Shown here piece by piece: positions 1-8,314 of a stretch of 64,000 nucleotides of DNA. Position numbers and translations under genes: made by a program. Position 1 is the stretch's first letter. Each line of letters begins with the position of its first letter. The DNA lies in NCBI RefSeq assembly GCF_038024095.1, contig NZ_CP150668.1:1426001-1490000 (forward strand), written 5' to 3'. This stretch comes from Polaribacter tangerinus. GTDB taxonomy: Bacteria > Bacteroidota > Bacteroidia > Flavobacteriales > Flavobacteriaceae. The notes beneath the pieces were generated by a model. It had not been told where the DNA came from and did no database searches. It was given only the letters and a program-made list of their open reading frames with translations.

Positions 1-354
1 ATTGATTTGATTGAAGGTAAAAGTGAATTTTGGAGTAAGAAGAGAGTTGATACTAACTACAAACACGAAGTTCAAACGATTAAAAAAATTGAATACTTAG
101 TCTATCCATTAATTAAAAGAGATTTGATTAAATGTTTAGAATCTGAGGGAAGTTTAGAACCTTTTATGAATAGTACTGTAAAGGGTATGGATTACTTAAA
201 TGAATTGTATTTGAACTCTGAATTTTATGAGGAACCTAAAGTCATAGAAAAAAAGGAATCAAAAGGATTCTTCTTAGGTTATCTTCCAAATGGTAAACCA
301 ATTTATGGTAAGAAGAAATCTAAAAAAGAAAAAGGTAATGAGGAGGGTAAATAA
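1..354 (+). CDS. Partial protein of unknown function (C-terminal part)
   Basis: The frame is open to the first base of the window, so this is probably the C-terminal end of a longer protein; the first possible start inside the window is a TTG at 7. About 117 residues are visible. They are charged and end in a lysine-rich tail after a GYLPNGKPIYGKKK stretch. I recognise no family. It belongs to the accessory patch behind glmS together with an HTH protein and a recombinase-like fragment, so a mobile-element origin is possible but only inferred. Confidence 0.5.
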   Translation: MDLIEGKSEFWSKKRVDTNYKHEVQTIKKIEYLVYPLIKRDLIKCLESEGSLEPFMNSTVKGMDYLNELYLNSEFYEEPKVIEKKESKGFFLGYLPNGKPIYGKKKSKKEKGNEEGK

Positions 355-513
355 ACAGTAATAATTGATATCAAATTCAATAAATAAAAGGACTACATCA
401 ATCAACAAAGAAACACTTTTTCATTAACTGATATAGTAATCACAATTCTTTTATTCTTTATATTATATCAAATAGTGATTCAATCTTATTTTGATACTGT
501 AATTATTTTTGAA

Positions 514-699
514 TTACACTAAGGTGTGATTTTGTTTCATTTGATTTTCCCACTCTAATAAATCCGTTTTCCTGATATACTTTTTATGAGATGAAATTTC
601 TATCATAGGTAAACCAAACCTTTTTCTCCATTCTTCTATGGTGGTTCTGTTTACATTGTACATCTTCATTAGTTGTTGTTTTGTTATTCTTTCTTCCAT
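514..699 (-). CDS. Small helix-turn-helix DNA-binding protein (excisionase/MerR-like)
   Basis: This 61-residue protein is almost entirely one winged-HTH unit: residues 6-30 (TKQQLMKMYNVNRTTIEEWR) look like the helix-turn-helix, and residues 38-52 (SHKKYIRKTDLLEW) like the wing and last helix of excisionase-type HTH_17 proteins. Such small proteins commonly regulate or direct excision of mobile elements. It overlaps the end of the upstream gene by 16 bases, so the two are translationally linked. A short inverted repeat (TGTAATT at 498-504, AATTACA at 512-518) overlaps its stop codon. The role in this locus is inferred. Confidence 0.6.
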   Translation of the reverse strand: MEERITKQQLMKMYNVNRTTIEEWRKRFGLPMIEISSHKKYIRKTDLLEWENQMKQNHTLV

Positions 700-896
700 T
701 GTTTTTCTTCTTCTTTTTTTAATAATTCTTTGAATAGTTTTTGATATCCTTCTTTATCTTTCTTTATTCGATAGGGTTCAAGTTCATCTGAGAAGTTCTT
801 AATCAATTCTGATTTTCTGATTAACTCCTCTGTGAATTCTTTTGGATTTTCTTTAATCCAGTTTAATGTTTCAATATTTAATTTAGTTTGTTTCAT
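684..896 (-). CDS. Small charged protein of unknown function
   Basis: A 70-residue, lysine- and glutamate-rich, probably all-helical protein. I chose the ATG at 896 over a start at 929 because the extra residues look unlike the rest and include Cys and hydrophobics. It precedes the small HTH protein and overlaps it, giving a two-gene unit. No family recognised. Small charged partners of HTH proteins are often mobile-element accessory genes, but nothing in the sequence decides this. Confidence 0.4.
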   Translation of the reverse strand: MKQTKLNIETLNWIKENPKEFTEELIRKSELIKNFSDELEPYRIKKDKEGYQKLFKELLKKEEEKQWKKE

Positions 897-1308
897 CTTT
901 AAACAGTTATTATAAATAGGATAAACCATTATTTTATTTTGATTGAATTTTTAACTCTTAGAGTATAATCAGTATTAGATACACCAATCCCCTTTAAGAA
1001 TTTCACCTCTTTTTTGAATCAATTATAAATTTCCTCAGACCAGTTCGATTGAATCACCCATATCTGATTTATAGTATAATCATTTTTGATACTATCGGAG
1101 AAACCTCTTCCGTTATGTTTAGATATTATTTCAATCTTACAGAATACTATCCGACGTCTAACCCACTAACTATTCCTCAGAACCCTCGTGGGTGGTTGGT
1201 ATTTTACCCTATGATGGATACCAGTATCTAATATAAGTATCACGAAGTGTAGGAAAACGTAAAAAAAGTGAAGTATTTTTATCTAGAAGGGTAAGAAAAA
1301 AGTTAGTA
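897..1308. other. 412-bp region with no convincing gene
   Basis: No credible coding frame was found; a 60-codon plus-strand frame at 1049-1231 starts with TTG and has no protein-like features. It holds a hairpin with 7-bp arms ATAGTAT (1071-1077) and ATACTAT (1089-1095), and a short palindrome GATAC-CA-GTATC at 1217-1228. GC content is locally higher around 1150-1200. It could be the remains of a mobile element or an attachment region. Confidence 0.3.
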
Positions 1309-1638
1309 TTACCTTATTTCCTCAATAATCGGAACAGAAACCTCAACAATATCCTTTCTATTAATTCTCTCTTCTCTTATCTTTCCCTTCTTATAAATGG
1401 AATGAATATGGTTGTTTTTAAATACATTACCACGAGGTGTTTTTAACCCTTCCTCATTTAGAATTTGAGATATCTTTCTGTATCCAATAGGGGTAAGGAT
1501 ATCTTCTTTATACTTACAAATTCTATTGAATAAATATTGTTGATATTCAGTATAATTAGATTCCCAAAGATGTGTGGTTGTAATTGATATTGAGAAACTT
1601 AACATCCATTTTATGGAGTAAGGATTACCAACACACAT
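1309..1638 (-). CDS. Recombinase-domain-like fragment
   Basis: 109 residues. The middle (about 55-85: YRKISQILNEEGLKTPRG then KNNHIHSIYKKGKIR) resembles the 'recombinase' segment found after the catalytic domain of large serine recombinases, which recognises DNA. The N-terminal resolvase domain with its catalytic serine is absent, so this is either a decayed recombinase or a small stand-alone DNA-binding protein. The first ATG lies two bases behind the glmS stop codon; an ATG at 1605 (MLSFSIS) is an equally good start. Its position directly behind glmS suggests insertion there. Confidence 0.45.
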   Translation of the reverse strand: MCVGNPYSIKWMLSFSISITTTHLWESNYTEYQQYLFNRICKYKEDILTPIGYRKISQILNEEGLKTPRGNVFKNNHIHSIYKKGKIREERINRKDIVEVSVPIIEEIR

Positions 1639-1640
1639 AT

Positions 1641-3497
1641 CTACTCCACTGTAACAGATTTAGCCAAGTTTCTAGGCTGATCTACATTTTTACCTAACAT
1701 TACAGCAATATGATATGACAATAATTGCAACGGAATAGTAGTTAATAATGGGGTTAAAGCCTCTTCAGTTTCTGGGATTTCTATAACGTGATCTGCAATT
1801 TTTCGAACTTGTGTATCACCTTGTGTAACTATAGCAATAATTTTACCTGATCTAGACTTTATCTCCTGAATATTGCTAACCACCTTTTCGTAATGCCCTT
1901 TGTTAGTAGCTATTACAAAAATTGGCATATTTTCATCAATTAGAGCAATTGGTCCATGTTTCATCTCTGCTGCCGGATATCCCTCTGCATGAATATAAGA
2001 GATTTCCTTTAACTTTAAAGCACCTTCTAATGCTACCGGAAAATTAAATCCTCTACCTAAATACAAACAATTAGGAGCATCTTTGTAAACGGCTGCAATT
2101 TCTTTTACTTTATCATCTATTTTTAACAAGTCTGCTACTTTATTCGGAATTAGCTGCATATTTTGCAAATACATTCTAAATGCCGAGTTAGATAATGTTC
2201 CTTTAGACTTTGCTAACTTTAAAGAAATAAGAGTAAGTAGTGTTATTTGAGTAGTAAATGCTTTGGTAGAGGCAACTCCTATTTCGGGCCCTGCATGTGT
2301 ATACGCACCTGCATGAGTTTCTCTAGCAATAGAAGAACCTACAACGTTACATATACCAAAAACAAAGGCGCCTTTAGATTTTGCTAATTTAATAGCCGCT
2401 AATGTGTCTGCTGTTTCTCCAGATTGAGAAATTGCAATTACAACATCATTTGCAGTAACAATAGGATTTCTGTATCTAAATTCTGAAGCATATTCTACCT
2501 CTACAGGAATCCTAGCCATATCTTCTAAAAGATACTCTCCCACCAAACCTGCATGCCAAGAAGTACCACAAGCCACAATAATTATTCTATTGGCATTTAA
2601 AAACTTCTGTAAATGATCGTCTATTCCAGACATTTTAATAAGTCCTTCGTCAGGTAACATTCTACCTCTAAAAGTATCTGTGATTGCCTTTGGTTGCTCG
2701 TAAATTTCTTTGAGCATAAAATGATCATACCCTCCTTTTTCTATTTGCTCTAAACTTAATTTTAACTTCTGAATATTGGCATCTACAAGAGAATCGTCTT
2801 TAATTTTACGAACTTTAATCCCTTTATTCAACTTAATTATTGCTAATTCTTCATCTTCTAAATAAATAGCATTTTTGGTATATTCTATAAAAGGAGAGGC
2901 GTCTGAAGCAATAAAAAACTCAGAGTTTCCTTCTCCAACTCCAATAGCAATGGGGCTTCCTAAACGTGCAACAACAATTTCGTCTGGTTTAGTTTTGTCG
3001 AAAACAGCAATAGCATATGCACCAATAACATTGTTTAACGCCAATTGTACTGCTTTACCTAATTTACAGTTCTCTTCTTTTTTTACTTCTTCTATAAGAT
3101 TGATAAGAACTTCGGTATCGGTATCACTTTTAAAAGTATATCCTCTAGTTATTAATTCTTTCTTTAAAGAATCGTAGTTTTCTATTATTCCGTTATGAAC
3201 AATTACTAAGTCGGATGATTTTGATAAATGTGGATGCGAATTTACATCATTTGGCACACCATGTGTTGCCCAGCGTGTGTGACCTATACCTATGTTTCCT
3301 TTTTTTCTTTCTTCTTCTTTATTGGTAATAACCTCTAAATCCGAAACTTTCCCCTTTGTTTTTGTAAGCTGAATATTTTTTCCATCATAAATCATTATCC
3401 CAGCACTGTCATAGCCACGATATTCCAATCTTTTTAATCCGTTTACTACAATTGGATAGGCGTCTCTATTACCTATATATCCTGTAATTCCACACAT
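1641..3497 (-). CDS. glmS: Glutamine--fructose-6-phosphate aminotransferase (isomerizing)
   Basis: Makes glucosamine-6-phosphate from fructose-6-phosphate and glutamine, the first step towards UDP-GlcNAc for peptidoglycan and LPS, in the cytoplasm. At 618 residues it is full length: an N-terminal class II glutamine amidotransferase domain with the catalytic Cys2 (MCGITGYIGNR), then two SIS sugar-isomerase domains (around 290-420, with SQSGETADT, and 460-600), ending in the conserved PRNLAKSVTVE. It follows the DUF4270 gene by 27 bases and is probably co-transcribed with it. No glmS ribozyme-like leader fits in that gap. Confidence 0.98.
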   Translation of the reverse strand: MCGITGYIGNRDAYPIVVNGLKRLEYRGYDSAGIMIYDGKNIQLTKTKGKVSDLEVITNKEEERKKGNIGIGHTRWATHGVPNDVNSHPHLSKSSDLVIVHNGIIENYDSLKKELITRGYTFKSDTDTEVLINLIEEVKKEENCKLGKAVQLALNNVIGAYAIAVFDKTKPDEIVVARLGSPIAIGVGEGNSEFFIASDASPFIEYTKNAIYLEDEELAIIKLNKGIKVRKIKDDSLVDANIQKLKLSLEQIEKGGYDHFMLKEIYEQPKAITDTFRGRMLPDEGLIKMSGIDDHLQKFLNANRIIIVACGTSWHAGLVGEYLLEDMARIPVEVEYASEFRYRNPIVTANDVVIAISQSGETADTLAAIKLAKSKGAFVFGICNVVGSSIARETHAGAYTHAGPEIGVASTKAFTTQITLLTLISLKLAKSKGTLSNSAFRMYLQNMQLIPNKVADLLKIDDKVKEIAAVYKDAPNCLYLGRGFNFPVALEGALKLKEISYIHAEGYPAAEMKHGPIALIDENMPIFVIATNKGHYEKVVSNIQEIKSRSGKIIAIVTQGDTQVRKIADHVIEIPETEEALTPLLTTIPLQLLSYHIAVMLGKNVDQPRNLAKSVTVE

Positions 3498-3524
3498 AAT
3501 ATTGCAATTTTATTGATTGATTTT

Positions 3525-5144
3525 TTAATTCTTAACCGTGTAGGAAATCTTAAGCTTAGCTCTTCTTTCTCCGTTTAAAGTTTCATCACCATTTAAAATA
3601 GAAACTGCTTTGGGGTTCCAGTTGTAATTTGTAAAAATAGTATCTGTAATTTGCGTATCTGAACTGTTATAAACTTTTAATCTTAATGGTGGATTGTAAC
3701 TTGTTGCACCACTTAAAATATCTGATAAATAATCTGATATGCCAAAAATATACCTATCTTTCTTATTGTTTTCTCTTCTTAACCTTCCATCAAAAGAAAC
3801 AATTCCTTCACTTAAAATATCTTTCACATGGCTAGCTACAATCTTTCCGTTTGCATCCTCGCCTCTTTTATATAAATACAATTGATTTGCTACATTACTA
3901 GTATCCGATGCCTGATTGATGTAAAACGTAAGTTCTGCATCATTTATCAGCCAATTTTTACTTCTTAACGCAGCAATTTGAGCAGTTGATAAAATTTCTA
4001 CTTTTGCCTCTGAACCTGCAGCTCCTTGCAATACAACTTGATTGTTTGCAGGATAAGTTTTATGGTTCATTTTGTAGCTATTATTTATAATTCCGCCCAA
4101 CTGAAAAGTATGCTTTTGCTTTATAACTGTATCTATTTGGCTAGAATTTGCCTTAAAGTAAGTGTTTGTATAATAAACTTCTATAAGTGGCCTTAAACTT
4201 TCTGAACTTGAGTTTCTTAAATTAAATGAAATTAAAGAACCACCTCTTTTACCTGAAGCATGTGTTTTTTCTTTTGCCTCTAAAATAATTCCTCTAAAAT
4301 AATTATTAAAAGCATCTTGAGATGCAAAATTTGGGGTGTTATAATTGTCTAAAAAAACTTCTTTTACAAAAGTTTCTTTTAACGGAATTATTGCCATTGG
4401 AAATGGCAAATCTGAACTTGTTGTATATTTTATAGTATCTGTATCGTGTAAATCTCCCAAACTATTTCTACGCTTAATTATTACCAAAGTATCATTAGGA
4501 TTAGGCATAAAATCCATGTTATCTACCGCTGTTAAAGAAGTATTTTTTGTTTGATATACCTCATCTGTTGCAAAATAATTTACCTTAGATGGATCTAAAG
4601 GATTTAAATTATTTAAGTACGTTTCTAGCTCGTAGATATTTAGAGTAAATGGCAAAGAAGTATCGCCAATTACAGAGTCTAATTTAAAGACAGGTCTTGT
4701 AGTTCTAGACTCTAAAGTTACTTGGTAAGGCAATTTAATAAAAGCAGTATCGATACTTGTTTGTACCGATAAATTGTCTGGATTGGCATAACTTGTAAGC
4801 GATAAATCTGGATTAATATTTACTTGAGACACTATAGATGCCTCTATATTTTCATACGAATCACTTATGTAAGTACCTAACAAATATTGCCCTTGAAAAC
4901 CAAAAAACGGTGTTTGGTTTAAAGCCAAACCATCTGCACGCAAACGCTCTATTGGTGCGTTGGTAACCACTACATCTAAAATAGTATCGTTAGTAGTAAA
5001 TTTAGTATTGGTAACAACACCAGAATTTATATTTGTAAAATCTTCTTCGCAAGAAACAATACTTGCCAACCCCAATAACAAAACACCTAAATAGGTGCTT
5101 TTTCTTAATATTTTTCTCACTGTAAAATAATTATTGCGCTGCAA
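3525..5144 (-). CDS. DUF4270 family lipoprotein
   Basis: 539 residues with a lipoprotein signal: positively charged start, hydrophobic stretch, and a lipobox ending at Cys32 (LASIVSC) followed by acidic residues. The rest is beta-rich with many Asn, Thr and Ser, as in secreted or surface Bacteroidota proteins. It matches the DUF4270 family, which in flavobacteria sits between the starch-synthase-like gene and glmS. Function is unknown; envelope polysaccharide metabolism is only suggested by the neighbours. Its start overlaps the preceding gene's end by 14 bases. Confidence 0.8.
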   Translation of the reverse strand: MQRNNYFTVRKILRKSTYLGVLLLGLASIVSCEEDFTNINSGVVTNTKFTTNDTILDVVVTNAPIERLRADGLALNQTPFFGFQGQYLLGTYISDSYENIEASIVSQVNINPDLSLTSYANPDNLSVQTSIDTAFIKLPYQVTLESRTTRPVFKLDSVIGDTSLPFTLNIYELETYLNNLNPLDPSKVNYFATDEVYQTKNTSLTAVDNMDFMPNPNDTLVIIKRRNSLGDLHDTDTIKYTTSSDLPFPMAIIPLKETFVKEVFLDNYNTPNFASQDAFNNYFRGIILEAKEKTHASGKRGGSLISFNLRNSSSESLRPLIEVYYTNTYFKANSSQIDTVIKQKHTFQLGGIINNSYKMNHKTYPANNQVVLQGAAGSEAKVEILSTAQIAALRSKNWLINDAELTFYINQASDTSNVANQLYLYKRGEDANGKIVASHVKDILSEGIVSFDGRLRRENNKKDRYIFGISDYLSDILSGATSYNPPLRLKVYNSSDTQITDTIFTNYNWNPKAVSILNGDETLNGERRAKLKISYTVKN

Positions 5145-5940
5145 CTAAATCAGCATAAAAATTTAAATAACTTTCTTTAAAATTTTCTTCTTGAAATCCT
5201 AAAACCGGAATTTCTTTAGACTCAATAAAAGAAACCAATTCTTCTGAAATATCTTCACTACCATGAATTATTGCATCAGAATTTTCGATGGCACTCTTTA
5301 AAATATTAGTATGGCTAGGGACTTTTACAGTTTCAATTTTGTTATTTTTATGAAGATCGAAAGTTAATTTATCTGCTAACTTTTCATCTAAATTACCTTC
5401 AAATGGATTGTTATATATAGACGTAATTATTTTACTTTCTGTAAACAATGGCTCTTCATTGTAAAACTCTCTTAAATAAAGTGGTAGCAAAGAGGCCATC
5501 CAACCATGAACATGAATAATATCTGGCGCCCAATTTAACTTTTTAACAGTTTCTACAACTCCTTTTGCAAAAAATATTGCACGCTCATCATTATCTTCAA
5601 ACAATGCATCATCTTCATCTGTAAAAACAGCCTTTCTTTTAAAATACTCTTCGTTATCTATAAAGTAAACTTGCATTCTTTCCTTTGGAATAGAGGCTAC
5701 TTTAATAATCAATGGCATATCCATGTCATTTACAACCAAATTCATCCCAGATAAACGAATTACTTCATGTAACTGGTGCCTTCTTTCGTTAATTACACCA
5801 AACCTTGGCATAAAAATTCTGGTTTGTACTCCTTTAGAATGCGCGTTTTTAGCCGCATTAAATGCGGTTGATGATAACTCTGTTTCCGGTAAATAGGGAA
5901 CTACTTCTGAGGAAACATATAATATTCTCTTGTCCTTCAT
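5131..5940 (-). CDS. Starch-synthase-like N-terminal domain protein (GT5 half)
   Basis: 269 residues matching the N-terminal Rossmann half of glycogen/starch synthases (VSSEVVPYLPETELSS near 8-24, HVHGWMASLLPLYLRE near 143-158). The usual enzyme is about 480 residues and needs a C-terminal nucleotide-sugar-binding half, which is missing. The ADP-glucose motif KTGGL is also absent (LPETELSST stands there). So it is unlikely to be a glycogen synthase by itself, although databases usually label it so. A TACTTTTG box lies at 5967-5974. It leads an operon with DUF4270 and glmS. Confidence 0.75.
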   Translation of the reverse strand: MKDKRILYVSSEVVPYLPETELSSTAFNAAKNAHSKGVQTRIFMPRFGVINERRHQLHEVIRLSGMNLVVNDMDMPLIIKVASIPKERMQVYFIDNEEYFKRKAVFTDEDDALFEDNDERAIFFAKGVVETVKKLNWAPDIIHVHGWMASLLPLYLREFYNEEPLFTESKIITSIYNNPFEGNLDEKLADKLTFDLHKNNKIETVKVPSHTNILKSAIENSDAIIHGSEDISEELVSFIESKEIPVLGFQEENFKESYLNFYADLVAAQ

Positions 5941-5966
5941 TAAATCAAACTCTTTTATGAGATTGC

Positions 5967-5974
5967 CAAAAGTA
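5967..5974 (-). promoter_or_regulatory. -7 box of the starch-synthase-like/DUF4270/glmS operon
   Basis: On the minus strand this reads TACTTTTG, matching the Bacteroidota TAnnTTTG -7 consensus, 27 bases before the start codon. A clear -33 TTTG at the right distance was not seen. It is divergent from the panC box 40 bases away. Confidence 0.45.
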
Positions 5975-6006
5975 CAAATTTTTATGCTAATATCGTGTTA
6001 AAATGG

Positions 6007-6014
6007 TAAGTTTG
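6007..6014 (+). promoter_or_regulatory. -7 box of panC
   Basis: TAAGTTTG matches the Bacteroidota TAnnTTTG consensus and lies 23 bases upstream of the panC ATG. No clear -33 element. Confidence 0.45.
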
Positions 6015-6037
6015 CACTCCTTATCAACATTTTTAGA

Positions 6038-6892
6038 ATGAAAATTTTTAATACAAAAAAAGACATAACAAACTGTCTTTTAGAATATAAAACAAAAAAA
6101 CAACCCATTGGCTTTGTGCCAACTATGGGAGCTTTACACCAAGGGCACTTGTCTTTAATAAAAGAGGCAAAGGCAGAAAATGAAGTGGTTGTAGTGAGTA
6201 TTTTTGTAAATCCGACACAGTTCGATAATTCGAGCGATTTAGAAAAATATCCTAAAACCCTAGAAAAAGATATTGAGCTGTTAAAAAGTATAAATTGCGA
6301 TTTCTTATTTGCTCCTACTGTTGATGAAATATATGCAGAAAATATAATATCTGAAAGCTTTAATTTTGATGGTTTAGAGCATCAAATGGAAGGAGAATTT
6401 AGAACTGGACATTTTAATGGTGTTGGAACCATAGTAAAAGCACTATTTCAAATAATAATGCCAAATAACGCATATTTTGGTGAAAAAGATTTTCAGCAAT
6501 TACAAATTGTAAAAAAAATGACTGAACAACAAAAGTTACCAGTTGTTGTGAAAGGTTGTGAAATTTACAGAGAAAAAGACGGACTAGCAATGAGTTCTAG
6601 AAATGTAAGACTTACAAAAGAACATAGAAAAGCAGCTCCATTTATATACAAAACCCTGCTACAAGTTCAAACATTATTTACTCAAAAAAGTATTTTAGAA
6701 ATTAATAGCTGGGTAAAAAAAGAATTTGAAAAACAGCCTTTGCTAAAATTAGAATATTTTTGCATTGCAAACACCCAAACTTTGCAAGCTGCAACAAATA
6801 AAAAGCAAGACACCGAATACCGTGCATTTATGGCAGTTTTTGCAGGAGAAATTAGACTTATAGACAATATTAAATTAGAGAATTGTAACTAA
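6038..6892 (+). CDS. panC: Pantoate--beta-alanine ligase
   Basis: Joins pantoate and beta-alanine with ATP to give pantothenate, the coenzyme A precursor. 284 residues, the usual length. The ATP-binding HxGH motif is in [14 protein letters not shown] (about 27-40), and the KMSKS-like MSSRN follows near 185. The neighbouring panD makes its beta-alanine substrate, so the pair forms a pathway operon with a 20-base gap. Confidence 0.97.
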   Translation: MKIFNTKKDITNCLLEYKTKKQPIGFVPTMGALHQGHLSLIKEAKAENEVVVVSIFVNPTQFDNSSDLEKYPKTLEKDIELLKSINCDFLFAPTVDEIYAENIISESFNFDGLEHQMEGEFRTGHFNGVGTIVKALFQIIMPNNAYFGEKDFQQLQIVKKMTEQQKLPVVVKGCEIYREKDGLAMSSRNVRLTKEHRKAAPFIYKTLLQVQTLFTQKSILEINSWVKKEFEKQPLLKLEYFCIANTQTLQAATNKKQDTEYRAFMAVFAGEIRLIDNIKLENCN

Positions 6893-6912
6893 AAAATTCC
6901 TATTTTTACCAA

Positions 6913-7263
6913 ATGTTAGTACAAGTAGTAAAATCTAAAATCCACCGTGTAAAAGTTACAGGTGCAGATTTAAATTACATAGGAAGCATAACCATTGATG
7001 AAGACTTAATGGATGCTGCCAATATTATTGAAGGCGAACGCGTTCAAATTGTAAATAATAACAACGGAGAACGTTTAGAAACCTATGCAATTCCGGGTCC
7101 AAGAGGCAGCGGTGAAATCACTTTAAACGGCGCCGCGGCAAGAAAAGTTGCCAAAGGTGATGTATTAATTTTAATAGTTTATGGCTTTATGGAGTTAGAA
7201 GAAGCCAAAAACTTTAAACCTTCATTGGTTTTTCCTAATGAAGAAGACAATACCTTAACTTAA
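6913..7263 (+). CDS. panD: Aspartate 1-decarboxylase (pyruvoyl enzyme)
   Basis: Decarboxylates aspartate to beta-alanine for pantothenate synthesis. 116 residues, normal length. The self-cleavage site that generates the pyruvoyl cofactor is Gly24-Ser25 in YIGSITID; the catalytic Tyr region ([21 protein letters not shown]) is intact. It sits between panC and a membrane protein whose start is 2 bases after the panD stop. Confidence 0.97.
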   Translation: MLVQVVKSKIHRVKVTGADLNYIGSITIDEDLMDAANIIEGERVQIVNNNNGERLETYAIPGPRGSGEITLNGAAARKVAKGDVLILIVYGFMELEEAKNFKPSLVFPNEEDNTLT

Positions 7264-7265
7264 TT

Positions 7266-8207
7266 TTGAACATTAAAAAAATATTAAAACTTATCGTGCC
7301 CCTTTTAATAGGTGGTTTTTTGGTATGGTATTCAATTGCAGATATCTCTCTAGAAATACTTGCCAATTATTTTAAAGAAGCAAATTACGGATTCGTCTTT
7401 TTAGGACTGCTTTTTGGTATATTAAGTCATTTATCGAGAGCCTACAGATGGAAATTTATGCTTGCTCCGTTGGGGTATACTCCAAAATTTGGCAATAGCG
7501 TTTTAGCAGTTTTAGTAGGCTATTTAGTAAACCTAGCGATACCAAGAGCAGGAGAAATTTCTAGAGCAACAGTAATGACAAATTATGAGAAAATTCCTTT
7601 CGAAAAAGGATTCGGAACTATTGTTGCAGAACGAATTGCCGACCTTGTAATGATGCTCTTGATTTTGGCAATTACACTTTTTGTTCAGTTCGATTTTATA
7701 TATAACCTTTTATCGAAAAACTTTAATCCAACAAAAATTGGTATTGGAATAGTTTTTTTAATAATTGGTTTTTTAATATTTACCAATTTTGTTAAAAAAG
7801 CAAACAGTGGATTTCTACTAAAAATTAAAACTTTTGTAATAGGATTAATAGAAGGTATTACAAGTATTTTTAGAATGGAAAATAAATGGCCTTTTATTTT
7901 TCATACCCTTTTTATTTGGTTAATGTATATTGCTATGTTTTGGGCAACAATACCAGCCATTAATAATTTAACAGTGCCTTTTGGTGGGGTTTTAATAGGT
8001 TTTATTGCGGGTGGGTTTGCAATTGCTGCTACTAATGGCGGCATTGGTTTGTATCCAATTGCTGTGGCAAGCGCCTTAGCATTATTCGATATTTCTGAAG
8101 AAATGGCCACCGCTTTTGGGTGGATTATGTGGACTGCGCAAACAGTAATGGTTATAGTATTTGGTGGCTTGGCCTTTTTAATACTCCCTATTTACAACAA
8201 GAAATAA
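7266..8207 (+). CDS. UPF0104/AglD-type flippase-like integral membrane protein
   Basis: 313 residues with seven or eight hydrophobic helices and the family pattern RAYRWKFML near 60 and NLAIPRAGEISRATVMTNYE near 95. This is the family of the membrane part of lysylphosphatidylglycerol synthase (UPF0104). The soluble aminoacyl-transferase part is absent. Members are thought to move lipids or lipid-linked sugars across the inner membrane; the substrate here is unknown. It starts with TTG (NIKKILK), two bases behind panD, so it is probably translated from the pan transcript. Confidence 0.75.
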   Translation: MNIKKILKLIVPLLIGGFLVWYSIADISLEILANYFKEANYGFVFLGLLFGILSHLSRAYRWKFMLAPLGYTPKFGNSVLAVLVGYLVNLAIPRAGEISRATVMTNYEKIPFEKGFGTIVAERIADLVMMLLILAITLFVQFDFIYNLLSKNFNPTKIGIGIVFLIIGFLIFTNFVKKANSGFLLKIKTFVIGLIEGITSIFRMENKWPFIFHTLFIWLMYIAMFWATIPAINNLTVPFGGVLIGFIAGGFAIAATNGGIGLYPIAVASALALFDISEEMATAFGWIMWTAQTVMVIVFGGLAFLILPIYNKK

Positions 8208-8279
8208 ATTGTTTTATCATTTAAAATGTATGCTATTAAGTACTATTTATAGTAGTCATTTTCTAACATTAAAACTTTG

Positions 8280-8287
8280 TAACTTTG
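8280..8287 (+). promoter_or_regulatory. -7 box of radA
   Basis: TAACTTTG matches TAnnTTTG and lies 27 bases before the radA ATG. No good -33 partner was seen. Confidence 0.4.
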
Positions 8288-8314
8288 CATTTATCAAATT
8301 AAAAACCACTAAAA

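Noticed and set aside
1049-1231. Possible 60-residue plus-strand gene
   Set aside because: Starts with TTG, no promoter box, and composition unlike a protein of this genome; treated as non-coding.
1-1640. Tn7 transposon end
   Set aside because: Position behind glmS fits, but no tns genes, terminal repeats or TnsB-site arrays were seen in the visible part.
3498-3524. glmS ribozyme
   Set aside because: Only 27 bases separate glmS from the upstream gene, too short for the ribozyme.
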